DNA from: Microbacterium sp. Au-Mic1
GTDB taxonomy: Bacteria > Actinomycetota > Actinomycetes > Actinomycetales > Microbacteriaceae
Assembly: GCF_021341785.1 (NCBI RefSeq)
Contig: NZ_JAJTTF010000011.1
Coordinates: forward strand, 92,135-156,134
Direction: 5' to 3'
Length of the DNA stretch: 64,000 bases
Shown here in pieces: positions 27,201-35,585 of the stretch (positions are counted from its first letter, which is position 1; every line of letters begins with the position of its first letter). The translations under genes and the position numbers were made by a program. A model generated the notes under the pieces. It was given only the letters and a program-made list of their open reading frames with translations. It searched no databases and was not told the DNA's origin.

Positions 27201-27742
27201 TATTCCGGAATGGACGCGTGTCGGCGGCGATCGGGATCGGCGCCGCCGCCGCCGCCGCCGCGATGCTCCTCCTGAGCGCGTGCGCTCCGAGTCCTGACTA
27301 CGCGCATCAGAACGCATCGGCGCAGAGCGGTGCGGCGACGTCCACCGTCGAATCGACGGCCCAGGCGTCGGATCCGGCGACGCCCCACCCGCTGGGTGCG
27401 GCCGACGCGTTCCGCGCCTGGCTCGACGCCTCTCGCGTTCCCGACACCGCAGCATCCTGTGCGGCCCTCTCTCCCGAGCTCGCGACGCGGATGGTCGCCG
27501 AGCTCAACGAACGGGGCCCCGTCCACGTGTCCAGCTGCGACGAGATGATCGCCGTCACCGCAGAGCTCTATCGCGCCCTCGGTCAGGACGCGCAGGTCGA
27601 CATCGCGGTGCAGCAGGAGACCGCGACCGACGCGACCCTCTTCGTGACCTACCTCGCATCGGGCGACTGCGGCACCGTGGTGATGACGCGACCGACGTCC
27701 GACTGGACCATCACCGACCAGTCGCGGGAGTGCGCCGGCTGA
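27197..27742 (+). CDS. Putative lipoprotein
   Basis: 181 residues, GTG start overlapping the previous stop. The signal peptide ends in the lipobox L-L-S-A-C (about residues 25-29). The mature part is Ala/Ser/Thr-rich, then a small domain with two further cysteine pairs. Function unknown; likely anchored outside the membrane. Confidence 0.8.
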   Translation: MIFRNGRVSAAIGIGAAAAAAAMLLLSACAPSPDYAHQNASAQSGAATSTVESTAQASDPATPHPLGAADAFRAWLDASRVPDTAASCAALSPELATRMVAELNERGPVHVSSCDEMIAVTAELYRALGQDAQVDIAVQQETATDATLFVTYLASGDCGTVVMTRPTSDWTITDQSRECAG

Positions 27743-27766
27743 ACCGCGCGGCTGGGGACGCCGGCG

Positions 27767-28270
27767 TCAGTCGCGCGCTTCGAAGTGCGCCAGCCAGCCG
27801 GTCAGAGTCGCCTCCAGCGCCCTCCGCTCCGATGCCGGAACCATCGCCAGCAGTCGCTGCTCGTTGGCGACGTGATCGGCGAACGCGGCGTCGATCAGCG
27901 CCCTGCCCTCCGCCGTCAGCGCCACGACCCGACCACGTCCGTCGCCGGATCCGGCCCTCCGCGTGATGAGCCCGGCGCCCTCCAACCGGTCGAGACGCTT
28001 CGACATCCCGCCGCTCGTGATCATCGTCGAGGCGGCGAGATCCGTGGGGCTCGCCTCGTACGGCTCGCCCGAACGGCGCAATGCCGCCATCACATCGAAG
28101 TCACCCTCCGACAGCCCGTGCCTGCGATAGACCGCGACGAGCTCCTCGGTCAACGCCAGAGCCAGGCGATGCAGGCGCCCGATCGTGCCGATCGGGGTCA
28201 CATCGAGATCGGGGCGCTCCCGCCGCCACGCCTGCTGGATCCGCGTCACCTGATCATCGATCTCCGTCAC
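27767..28270 (-). CDS. MarR-family transcriptional regulator
   Basis: 167 residues, winged helix. S-P-T-D-L-A-A-S-T-M-I-T-S-G-G-M-S-K-R-L-D-R-L-E-G-A-G-L-I-T-R-R holds the DNA-recognition helix and wing (about 73-110). The GTG start at 28270-28268 has a TATAGT -10 six bases upstream, so the message is leaderless. The gene is divergent from the EamA transporter across a palindrome, and probably controls both. Confidence 0.92.
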   Translation of the reverse strand: MTEIDDQVTRIQQAWRRERPDLDVTPIGTIGRLHRLALALTEELVAVYRRHGLSEGDFDVMAALRRSGEPYEASPTDLAASTMITSGGMSKRLDRLEGAGLITRRAGSGDGRGRVVALTAEGRALIDAAFADHVANEQRLLAMVPASERRALEATLTGWLAHFEARD

Positions 28271-28275
28271 CCCTT

Positions 28276-28303
28276 CACTATATCTTCCAAGGAAGCTATA
28301 GTG
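28276..28303. promoter_or_regulatory. Palindromic MarR operator over two leaderless promoters
   Basis: CACTATATCTTCC and GGAAGCTATAGTG are arms (12 of 13 match) around AA. TATAGT words in both directions (28282-28277 and 28297-28302) are six and seven bases from the two start codons. Confidence 0.75.
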
Positions 28304-28309
28304 TCTTCC

Positions 28310-29236
28310 ATGGAAACTAATTGGCGGTGGTTCGTCGTCGCGATGATCGCTCCGATCGCCTGGGGCAGCACCTACTTCGTCACGCGCGAGTGGCTCCCCG
28401 ACTCCCCGATCTGGGGTGCCGCGATCCGCGCACTGCCCGCGGGACTGCTGCTCCTGACGCTGGTCCGCCGCCTCCCTCGCGGCTCCTGGTGGTGGAAGTC
28501 CGCCCTGCTGGGCACCCTCAACGTCGGGGCCTTCTTCGTGCTCGTCTACGCCGCCGCGCAGCTGCTGCCGACGAGCATCGCGTCGACGATCATGGCGACC
28601 TCCTCCGTCGCGATCGCCCTCGCGGCCTGGGCGATCCTGCGCGAGCGACCCGGGATCCTGCGCCTGCTCGGCGCCCTCGTCGGCATCGGCGGCGTCGCGC
28701 TCATGCTGCTCGGCACCACGAACTCCGTCGACCCGCGCGGCGTGATCGCCTCGATCGCCGCGATGGCCATGTCGTCGATCGGGTTCATCCTCGCCAAGCG
28801 CTGGAACGGCGAGGTCGGGATCCTCCCGTCCACTGCGTGGCAGCTCGTCTTCGGCGGCCTCGCGCTCATCCCGGTCGCGGCCATCATCGAAGGGCCGCCG
28901 CCCGCCGTCGACGGCGCAGCTCTGGCGGCGTACGGCTACCTGACCCTGATCGCGACCGCCGTGGCCAACGTCGCGTGGTTCGCGGCGCTCAAGCACCTGC
29001 CCGCCGGCACCGTCGGCCTCATCGGCCTGCTCAACCCGGTCACGGGGGTGCTTCTTGGGGTGCTCGTGGCGGGCGAGATCCTGGAAGGCCGCCAGCTGGC
29101 CGGACTGGCGTTGGTCCTCCTCGGCATCGCCGCACCGCTCGTGCTGGATGGGTTCGTGGCACGGCGACGGCGCGCGCGCGACGCGTCGCCCGTCCACCCC
29201 CAGACCGAAGCGATTCCCGCCCCCTGCACGACCTGA
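28310..29236 (+). CDS. EamA/DMT-family transporter
   Basis: 308 residues with about ten hydrophobic helices, two EamA repeats. I-A-W-G-S-T-Y-F-V-T, and G-L-L-N-P-V-T-G-V-L-L-G-V-L at the end of repeat two are typical. Probably exports a metabolite or drug; the MarR regulator next door suggests induced efflux. ATG at 28310 is set by the leaderless promoter. Confidence 0.9.
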   Translation: METNWRWFVVAMIAPIAWGSTYFVTREWLPDSPIWGAAIRALPAGLLLLTLVRRLPRGSWWWKSALLGTLNVGAFFVLVYAAAQLLPTSIASTIMATSSVAIALAAWAILRERPGILRLLGALVGIGGVALMLLGTTNSVDPRGVIASIAAMAMSSIGFILAKRWNGEVGILPSTAWQLVFGGLALIPVAAIIEGPPPAVDGAALAAYGYLTLIATAVANVAWFAALKHLPAGTVGLIGLLNPVTGVLLGVLVAGEILEGRQLAGLALVLLGIAAPLVLDGFVARRRRARDASPVHPQTEAIPAPCTT

Positions 29237-29293
29237 ACGAGCAGTCCGCTCGCCGTCCGATGTGCATTCCTGCACACTCCGTCCGCCGCATAT

Positions 29294-29306
29294 GGGCATT
29301 GTCGCA
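29294..29306 (+). promoter_or_regulatory. GGGCRTTGTCGCA motif before the MHS transporter
   Basis: Matches 40049-40061, near the two-component/ABC genes, at 12 of 13 bases. Could be a shared response-regulator site. Confidence 0.35.
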
Positions 29307-29368
29307 ACGACGGAGTCGACTCAGGCTGGAGAACCGACAGACGTCTCCGAACGTGCAAAGGAGCACAC

Positions 29369-30739
29369 ATGGCGTACGAGTCAGCATCTCCCTCCGGCCT
29401 GCGCCGCGTCGTGGCCGCGTCCATGGCGGGCACGGTCGTCGAGTGATACGAGTTCTTCCTCTACGCCTCGGCGTCGACGCTCGTGCTGGGCACCGTCTTC
29501 TTCCCGCCGTCGGACGACCCGTTCAGCGGGATCATCGCGGCCTTCGTCACCTACGCGATCGGCTTCATCGCCCGCCCGCTCGGCGGGATCGTGTTCGGGC
29601 ACCTCGGCGACAAGTACGGGCGCAAGAAGCTCCTGCAGGCCAGCATCCTGATCATCGGCGCCGCGACGTTCCTCATCGGCTGCCTGCCCGGCTTCGCCCA
29701 GGTCGGGTATCTCGCACCGGTCCTGCTGGTGCTGCTCCGGTTCGCGCAGGGCTTCGCGATCGGCGGCGAGTGGGGCGGCGCCGTGCTGCTGGTCGCCGAG
29801 CACAGCCCGCGCGAGCGGCGCGGGTTCTGGGCGAGCTGGCCCCAGGCCGCAGTGCCGGTCGGCAACCTGCTCGCCACGCTCGTGCTCTTCGCCCTGTCCG
29901 CGACGCTGCCGCAGGATGCGTTCCTCGGCTGGGGCTGGCGCGTCGCGTTCTGGCTCTCGGCCGTGATCGTGCTCATCGGCTGGTACATCCGCACCAAGGT
30001 CACCGAGGCGCCGATCTTCCTGGAGATGAAGGCGGCGCAGGACCAGGAGGCATCGACGAGCTTCGGGCCGCTCGAGGTCGTGCGCCGCTACCCGCGCGGC
30101 GTGCTCGTCGCGATGGGCCTGCGCGTCGCGGAGAACATCCTCTACTACGTGGTGGTCACCTTCTCGATCGTGTACCTCACCCAGTCCGTCAAGGAGGCGA
30201 CGTCGGCGACGCTGCTCATCCTGGCCGGCGCCCACGTGGTGCACTTCCTCGTGATCCCGCTGTTCGGGCGACTGTCGGACCGCTGGGGCCGCAAGCCCGT
30301 GTACGCGGCCGGCGCCCTCCTCGGAGCCGCCTGGGGTTTCTTCGCCTTCCCGATGATGAACACCGGCAATCCCGTCGTCATCTGGGCGGCCATCGCCCTC
30401 GGCCTCGTCTTCCATGCCGCGATGTACGCGGGGCAGCCGGCGATCATGGCGGAGATGTTCCCCACGCTGATGCGGTACTCGGGTGTCAGCCTCGGCTACC
30501 AGGTCACGTCGATCTTCGCCGGATCCCTGGCCCCGATCATCGCGACCAGCCTGCTCGCGCAGTATCACTCGAGCGTTCCTGTCGCGATCTACGTGGCGAT
30601 CGCCTGCGCGATCACGCTCGTCGCCGTGGCCGCCGCCCGCGAGACGAAGGGGGCGGATCTGCGCGCCCTCGACGCGGACGACCGCTCGCGCCTGGCTCAG
30701 CGGATCGGATCCGAGGACCCGGCCGTCGCACGACACTGA
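29369..30739 (+). pseudogene. MHS-family MFS transporter, interrupted by an in-frame TGA
   Basis: The frame from ATG 29369 reads M-A-Y-E-S-A-S-P and continues to the family motif V-V-E-[stop]-Y-E-F-F-L-Y, where relatives have Trp. TGA is at 29444-29446 (codon 26). After it the frame is intact for 430 codons with G-R-K-K-L, R-F-A-Q-G-F-A-I-G-G-E-W-G-G and about twelve helices, typical of metabolite:H+ symporters (ShiA/ProP-like). AAGGAG lies eight bases before the ATG. An internal ATG at 29483 would lose most of helix 1. It is a nonsense mutation, a sequencing error, or suppression; I cannot tell which. Confidence 0.8.
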
Positions 30740-30748
30740 GAGCAAACC

Positions 30749-30787
30749 GCGAAAGGCCGCCGCGCTGCGATGCCGGCGGCCTTTCGC
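30749..30787. terminator. Terminator after the MHS gene
   Basis: GCGAAAGGCCGCCG (30749-30762) pairs with 30774-30787, an 11-base loop, between convergent genes. Confidence 0.85.
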
Positions 30788-30824
30788 ATGAGCGTCCCCG
30801 CGCGCGACGTCCGAAGGGAACGGC

Positions 30825-31552
30825 TTAGACCGCGAGCGGCTGCGACGCTCCGACGGCGGTCGCCGGCGCCTCCATCGTGATGTCGAGATCGCGCATCACC
30901 ACGACGTGATCGAGCACGACCGACCCTCGCGGCAGCGCATCGAAGAACGACGAGTGCACGCTGTGCGCCTGGGCCGCCTCCACCGCCCATTCCTCCGCGG
31001 CAAGCGCGACCGCCTCCAGGGTGCGGCCGTCGTGTCCTAGCGACCAGCCGATCCGTCCGGAGCGATAGAACGCCGACGCCTCCTCCACCGAGCCGAAGAA
31101 CGAGCTCGCCCAGGCACCGCCGACCTCGACGTCCGCATCGAGATGCTCCCCCGAGGCGTCCATGCCCATGGCGTAGCGGCCACCGTGCTCGTCGACGGCG
31201 AATCGCGCTCGGCGGTGCACCCGGGGAACAGCCGGCCTCCGAACAGCACCGGATGCCAGGCCGAGCTGTGGCGCTCCAGGATGAACACGCCCGTGCGCAC
31301 GAGGTCGCCCTCATCCCACTCCACCGCGATCCGATGCGCAGCGTTCCCGGAGCGCAGACCGAGACGAGCCGAGAACCAGCGCGGCCGGATCGCGTCGAGC
31401 CCGAGCACGCAGAAGCCCCCGAGCGCTTGTCCGTCGATCAGCTGCGGGCGCAGCGGTGCGGGCACGAGCGTCCGTGCGATGTCGGGATCGAGCCGGTAGC
31501 TCACGAGCAAGCGGCGGCGCAGATGCGCCTTCACTCCGGGCACGACACTCAC
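30825..31552 (-). pseudogene. DUF2071-like protein, -1 frameshift
   Basis: The first frame (from GTG 31552) reads M-S-V-V-P-G-V-K-A-H-L-R-R-R-L-L-V-S-Y-R-L-D-P and fits DUF2071/YqjF-like proteins up to L-F-P-G near 31220. It then loses the frame. The family continuation R-A-R-F-A-V-D-E-H-G-G-R-Y-A-M-G-M-D, down to the stop at 30825, is in another frame. One base missing from the G run there would restore a 242-residue protein. It overlaps the ArsR stop by four bases. Confidence 0.75.
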
Positions 31553-31905
31553 GCCGGCACCGCCGAGTGCTCGCCGGTGCCGCCGGGATCACCATCGGAC
31601 GGGCGCCGCTTTCGCACCTCCCGCAGCACGATCTGTTCGGGGCAGACCGTGGACAGGAAGTCGCCGATCGACAGGGCGAGCCTGTCGCCGGCGAGGGAGT
31701 AGAAAATCCGGTTCGCGTCACGCCGTTCGACAATCAAGCCGGCACCCCGGAGGATCCGCAGATGCCGGGAGATCGTCGGACCGCTCACCGTGAACCACGC
31801 CGCGATCTCTCCCGCCGCCTGCTCGCCATCCTTCAGATCCTGCAGGATCTGCCGCCGTGTCGGGTGGGCCAGTGCCTCGAACGCGCTGTTCTCCGCTTCG
31901 CTCAT
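31549..31905 (-). CDS. ArsR-family transcriptional regulator
   Basis: 118 residues. A-F-E-A-L-A-H-P-T-R-R-Q-I-L-Q-D-L and G-P-T-I-S-R-H-L-R-I-L-R-G-A-G-L-I are the winged-helix ArsR pattern. No metal-binding cysteine cluster is seen, so it may be a non-metal subgroup. It is coupled to the DUF2071-like gene (GTGA overlap), which it may control. Confidence 0.9.
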   Translation of the reverse strand: MSEAENSAFEALAHPTRRQILQDLKDGEQAAGEIAAWFTVSGPTISRHLRILRGAGLIVERRDANRIFYSLAGDRLALSIGDFLSTVCPEQIVLREVRKRRPSDGDPGGTGEHSAVPA

Positions 31906-31949
31906 GAACGCAATCTAGCACCTGAGCTAAATAGCGAACAACGCACGAC

Positions 31950-32792
31950 TCAAGCACTCGCCGCACGGACAGAGCGGAACCGCCCGGCGAGGAACGGGCG
32001 GTACGACGCGGAGTGGTCATGCCCGCAGGCGCAGCGCCCGACATCGCCGTGCAGCAGCTCGCGAGGCGTCTGCCCGGTCAGCCGCAGGCACTCGCGCCCC
32101 AGATGCGCCTGGTCGGCGTACCCGGCGTCCACGGCGAGCCCCGCGATGCCGTCGGCGCCGACACGGCCACTGGGCACAGCGCCGGCCTGAGCGAGCGCGA
32201 GAAACCCCTGGAACCGCAAGGTGCGCTGCAGCACCTTGGGGCTGAGTCCGACCGCGCTCAGCGAGCGCCGGCGCAGCTGACTCTCCGACAACCCCACGTC
32301 GGCGGCGACCGTGGCGACCTCGACCGGACGCCAGGGCATCAACGCCTCGACTGCGGCGCGCAGCAGAGGGTCGGCAACCCTCCCCACCCGGAATCGCTGC
32401 AACAGGAACTCCTCGAGCACGCCGGTCGCGCGCTCGGCCGTGCCGGCGCCGGCGACATCCTCGAGCAGGCGTTCAGCGAGGCCGCCCCAAACCTCCTCGA
32501 GCGGCACGCTCCGGTCGACCAGCTCCTCGAGCGGCATCGGCAGCGGCGGCGCGCCACCCGGACGGAAGCGCACCCCGACGATCGTGGTGCGCGGCGGGAT
32601 GACCTCGAGCCGGTATCCCGTGAGCGGACCGAGCAGCCGCGCGGCCCCGCCGACCGCCGCGTGGAGCTCCACGCCGCCGGTGGGCAGATGGCGGTGGACG
32701 GCGGGTTCATCGCCGACGCGCTGCACCCAGATCGTGCGCACCGCTCCGGCCAGCGCCGCACTCGGCTCCCGCTCGCGGTACGTGTCGGCCAT
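31950..32792 (-). CDS. AraC-family transcriptional regulator
   Basis: 280 residues. An N-terminal DUF6597-like region (V-E-L-H-A-A-V-G) is followed by an AraC domain: D-V-G-L-S-E-S-Q-L-R-R-R, then A-V-D-A-G-Y-A-D-Q-A-H-L-G-R-E-C. The C-terminus has C-A-C-G-H-D-H, a possible metal site. It lies six bases downstream of the small membrane gene. Confidence 0.88.
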   Translation of the reverse strand: MADTYREREPSAALAGAVRTIWVQRVGDEPAVHRHLPTGGVELHAAVGGAARLLGPLTGYRLEVIPPRTTIVGVRFRPGGAPPLPMPLEELVDRSVPLEEVWGGLAERLLEDVAGAGTAERATGVLEEFLLQRFRVGRVADPLLRAAVEALMPWRPVEVATVAADVGLSESQLRRRSLSAVGLSPKVLQRTLRFQGFLALAQAGAVPSGRVGADGIAGLAVDAGYADQAHLGRECLRLTGQTPRELLHGDVGRCACGHDHSASYRPFLAGRFRSVRAASA

Positions 32793-32798
32793 GGCGCC

Positions 32799-33221
32799 TC
32801 AGCTCGCCTTGGGGAACGCCGTCCGCGTCGAACGCCGGTTCAGCAGGACGGCGATCGCCACGATCAGGATGCCGATGAGACCCTGCTCGATCTTCATCCA
32901 GATCGGATACCCCGAATCTGGCGAGACGATGATCAGGCCGATACCGATCGGCGCGAGGATCGAGATCCATCGCATCCTCGTGAACGCACGGCGGCTGCCG
33001 CGCGCGGCTGTTCTCGTCACGAGGACGAACACGAGGCTCGCCGCCGCGACGACGGATCCGCGAAGCCACACCACCCAGTTCACCTCAGCGGGGTCGACGA
33101 TCGCGAGGACCGCGGCGGCTCCCAGGGCGATCAGCGACACCGCGGCGCACAACCACCACAGCCGGCGCACGGCGTCGAGTGCGGGACGCACCGCCGCGAG
33201 GCGGTCGGCGGTCAGAGTCAT
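32799..33221 (-). CDS. Small four-TM membrane protein
   Basis: 140 residues, four hydrophobic helices (about 21-44, 49-68, 84-100, 107-128). No family recognised. Its ATG overlaps the TetR stop (ATGA), so it is probably a direct TetR-operon member. Confidence 0.8.
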   Translation of the reverse strand: MTLTADRLAAVRPALDAVRRLWWLCAAVSLIALGAAAVLAIVDPAEVNWVVWLRGSVVAAASLVFVLVTRTAARGSRRAFTRMRWISILAPIGIGLIIVSPDSGYPIWMKIEQGLIGILIVAIAVLLNRRSTRTAFPKAS

Positions 33222-33820
33222 GATCGAACTCCTTCTTCCGGGCGAGTGGCCCGGTGATACATGGCGACGATCTCGTCGATCGCCGACGTGGTCGCCGCCT
33301 TGTCGGACGGCATGGTCATCGCGAACGCATCGATGGTTGCGCGGATGGAGCGCGCCACCACCACGGGGTCGAAGGCGCGGAACTCGCCCGCCTCCTGCCC
33401 CTGGGCGAGAAGCACCGAGAGCAGCAGGGCCGAGGTGTCCTCGCGCAGGTCGTTGTCGGCGCGTGGGGCATTGCGGATGACCTCGATCACGGCACGGGCC
33501 GCGAGCCGGTTCTCGGCGAGGAAGTGCAGGTTGGACCTGAGGTATGCCGCGAGCTTGCCCGCCCAGGTCGGCTCGGCCTCTATAGCGGGGACCATGACGG
33601 CGGCCGCCCGGTGCACGACGTGCTCGACGAGCGCACCCATGAGCGCGCCCTTATCGGCGAAGTGATACGAGATCATGCGGGTGCTGCTGAGCTCCGCCGT
33701 CTCCCGGATCCGGGCGAACGACGCGGCCGCGAAACCCTGCTCGGCGAGAACTCGCACCGTCGCGTCGATGATCTCGGCACGACGTTCCTGCGTCGTGCGG
33801 TAGCTGCGCGTCGATGTCAT
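33218..33820 (-). CDS. TetR-family transcriptional regulator
   Basis: 200 residues. The N-terminal helix-turn-helix is R-R-A-E-I-I-D-A-T-V-R-V-L-A-E-Q-G, then F-A-R-I-R-E-T-A-E-L-S-S-T-R-M-I-S-Y-H-F. The ligand domain is divergent. ATG at 33820 is followed upstream by a perfect palindrome, so the gene is likely self-repressed and controls the membrane gene after it. Confidence 0.92.
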   Translation of the reverse strand: MTSTRSYRTTQERRAEIIDATVRVLAEQGFAAASFARIRETAELSSTRMISYHFADKGALMGALVEHVVHRAAAVMVPAIEAEPTWAGKLAAYLRSNLHFLAENRLAARAVIEVIRNAPRADNDLREDTSALLLSVLLAQGQEAGEFRAFDPVVVARSIRATIDAFAMTMPSDKAATTSAIDEIVAMYHRATRPEEGVRS

Positions 33821-33825
33821 GGATC

Positions 33826-33851
33826 CATATTTACTCACTTGAGTAAATATG
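33826..33851. promoter_or_regulatory. Perfect TetR operator palindrome
   Basis: 12-base arms, CATATTTACTCA and TGAGTAAATATG, around CT. It lies five bases before the TetR start codon. Confidence 0.85.
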
Positions 33852-33872
33852 ACAAGCCCTTTTGCACGCCTC

Positions 33873-34787
33873 TCAGCGTGGATTCTCACGCCGCCATTCG
33901 ACGTAGTGCGCGACCGCGCCGGGCAGATCGAACGCGGGCTCGAATCCGGTCTCGGCACGCAGACGAGTGATGTCGAGGTACGGCGCGCCCTCCACCGCCC
34001 CTTCGACTGGCGCCGCCACGATCCCGGATCCGGGAAGCGCGGCGTTCAGCGCGTCGACGAGCTCGCGGGCGGTGAACGGAACGCCGCTCGACACGTTGTA
34101 CGCGACGTGCGCGAGGGCGGGCGCCGTCATGAGCAGCGCGATCGCACGACCCGAGTCGGGCGCATAGCCGAAGTCTCCCGCGACGGAGGACAGCGGGCCC
34201 GGACGCTCACCGCGCAGCACGGCGCTCACGGTCGCCGGCACAGGGTTGAAGGGAGACTCCGGATCCATCAGCGGCCCCCAGGTGCTGCCGATGCGCAGCA
34301 GCGCCGGCTGCACGTCCGTGCCTGCGAGGGCGTACAGCGTCAGCGGCTCGACGGCCTTCTTGAAGGCCGCGATCGGATGCGGCGGCACGGCGAGCGGCAG
34401 GGGGAGCTCCTCGGTCCACGGTCGCTCGTCGCGCCCCTCGTACGAGCTGATGCTGCCGGCGACCGCGAACCGGTCGACACCCCAGGTCCGCGCGGCCTCG
34501 AGCGCGGCGAACAGCGCCGCCGAATCGCGCCGGTAGTACGGGATCGGATCCGGTTCCGGGATGCTGCCGGCCAGGTGCACGATGCCGCCGATGTCGTGGC
34601 GGTCGCCGAGCGCGAGGAATGTCTCACGGTCGGCAACATCCACGATCTCGACGACGACGCGACCTTCGAGGAACGACGGAAGGTCCGTGCGCCGGTGCGC
34701 CGTGATGACTACCTCCTCGCCGAGGTCGGCCAGCGCGGCCGCGGTGTGCGCGCCGATCATCCCGAGACCGCCGGTGACGAGGATCAT
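33873..34787 (-). CDS. NAD-dependent epimerase/dehydratase-family protein
   Basis: 304 residues. The Rossmann motif V-T-G-G-L-G-M-I-G is at 4-12. The usual catalytic Tyr-x-x-x-Lys is altered: I-A-A-F-K-K-A-V-E occupies that region, so the Tyr position is Ile. It may therefore be non-catalytic or use another mechanism. It is joined to the reductase gene upstream by an ATGA overlap. Confidence 0.85.
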   Translation of the reverse strand: MILVTGGLGMIGAHTAAALADLGEEVVITAHRRTDLPSFLEGRVVVEIVDVADRETFLALGDRHDIGGIVHLAGSIPEPDPIPYYRRDSAALFAALEAARTWGVDRFAVAGSISSYEGRDERPWTEELPLPLAVPPHPIAAFKKAVEPLTLYALAGTDVQPALLRIGSTWGPLMDPESPFNPVPATVSAVLRGERPGPLSSVAGDFGYAPDSGRAIALLMTAPALAHVAYNVSSGVPFTARELVDALNAALPGSGIVAAPVEGAVEGAPYLDITRLRAETGFEPAFDLPGAVAHYVEWRRENPR

Positions 34788-35410
34788 CGTGCGTCCTCCT
34801 GCGTCGCGGTGCGTCCGACGTTATCCACGAGATAGTGCAGATGCGTGACGTCGGGCGCGGATACCACGTCGTGGATCCGGAGCGCGATGTGCTGCGGAAG
34901 CTCATGGAAGAAGCGACGTCCGGCGCCCAGCAGCACGGGCACCTGGTGCAGGATGAGCTCGTCGACGAGCCCGGCCTTGAGCGCGTCCGTGACGAGGACG
35001 CCGCCCATGAGCCCCACGTCCTTGCCGCCGGCGAGACGCTTCGCCGTGTCGACGGCATCGGCCAGCCCCGTGCTCACGATGGTCTGACGCTCGTTCGCTG
35101 GAGGGAACGACGCGTGCGACAGCACCACGAGCGGCGCGGTGGGATGCGGCGCTCCTCCGGCGAAGTCGTCCGAGTCGGTGTAGGTGGTGTGTCCGGCCAG
35201 GCTCGCCCCGACGCGGGAAGCGAGTGCGTCGAACACGCGCACGCTCGGCGCCGACAGGCGGAAGCCGGCGAACACCGTGCTCGGCACTTCGCCGCCGCCG
35301 TACCAGTCGAACAGCACTCCGCCGTCGCCGAGCCCGTGCCCCGGACGCGGATCCCTGCCCGTGATGAAGCCGTCGACGGAGACGGACAGACCGCAGATGA
35401 CCTTGCTCAT
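34784..35410 (-). CDS. Dihydrofolate reductase-fold protein
   Basis: 208 residues. M-S-K-V-I-C-G-L-S-V-S-V-D-G-F-I-T-G-R and G-L-M-G-G-V-L-V-T-D-A-L-K-A-G-L-V-D-E-L match the RibD_C/DHFR-like reductases. ATG at 35410 begins with GGGAGGTTC just upstream. It forms an operon with the epimerase gene. Substrate unknown. Confidence 0.87.
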   Translation of the reverse strand: MSKVICGLSVSVDGFITGRDPRPGHGLGDGGVLFDWYGGGEVPSTVFAGFRLSAPSVRVFDALASRVGASLAGHTTYTDSDDFAGGAPHPTAPLVVLSHASFPPANERQTIVSTGLADAVDTAKRLAGGKDVGLMGGVLVTDALKAGLVDELILHQVPVLLGAGRRFFHELPQHIALRIHDVVSAPDVTHLHYLVDNVGRTATQEDAR

Positions 35411-35525
35411 GATCGAACCTCCCGCTCGTGGATGACTCCGACGATAGGAAGGACGACGGTGCGGGCGATTGAACAGAACGCGCATCGATCCGCAGGCGAT
35501 GGCGACCGGGACCGCCGACCCCACG

Positions 35526-35566
35526 GCGAAGGGCTGGGCACCCCACACGGGCGCCCAGCCCTTCGC
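35526..35566 (-). terminator. Terminator of the phosphoesterase gene
   Basis: GCGAAGGGCTGGGC (35526-35539) pairs with 35553-35566, 13-base loop, just after the phosphoesterase stop on the minus strand. Confidence 0.85.
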
Positions 35567-35585
35567 GATCACGCCTGTTCGCGGG

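Noticed and set aside
29444..29446. Selenocysteine codon
   Set aside because: Trp is expected at this site, and no selenocysteine insertion structure is evident.
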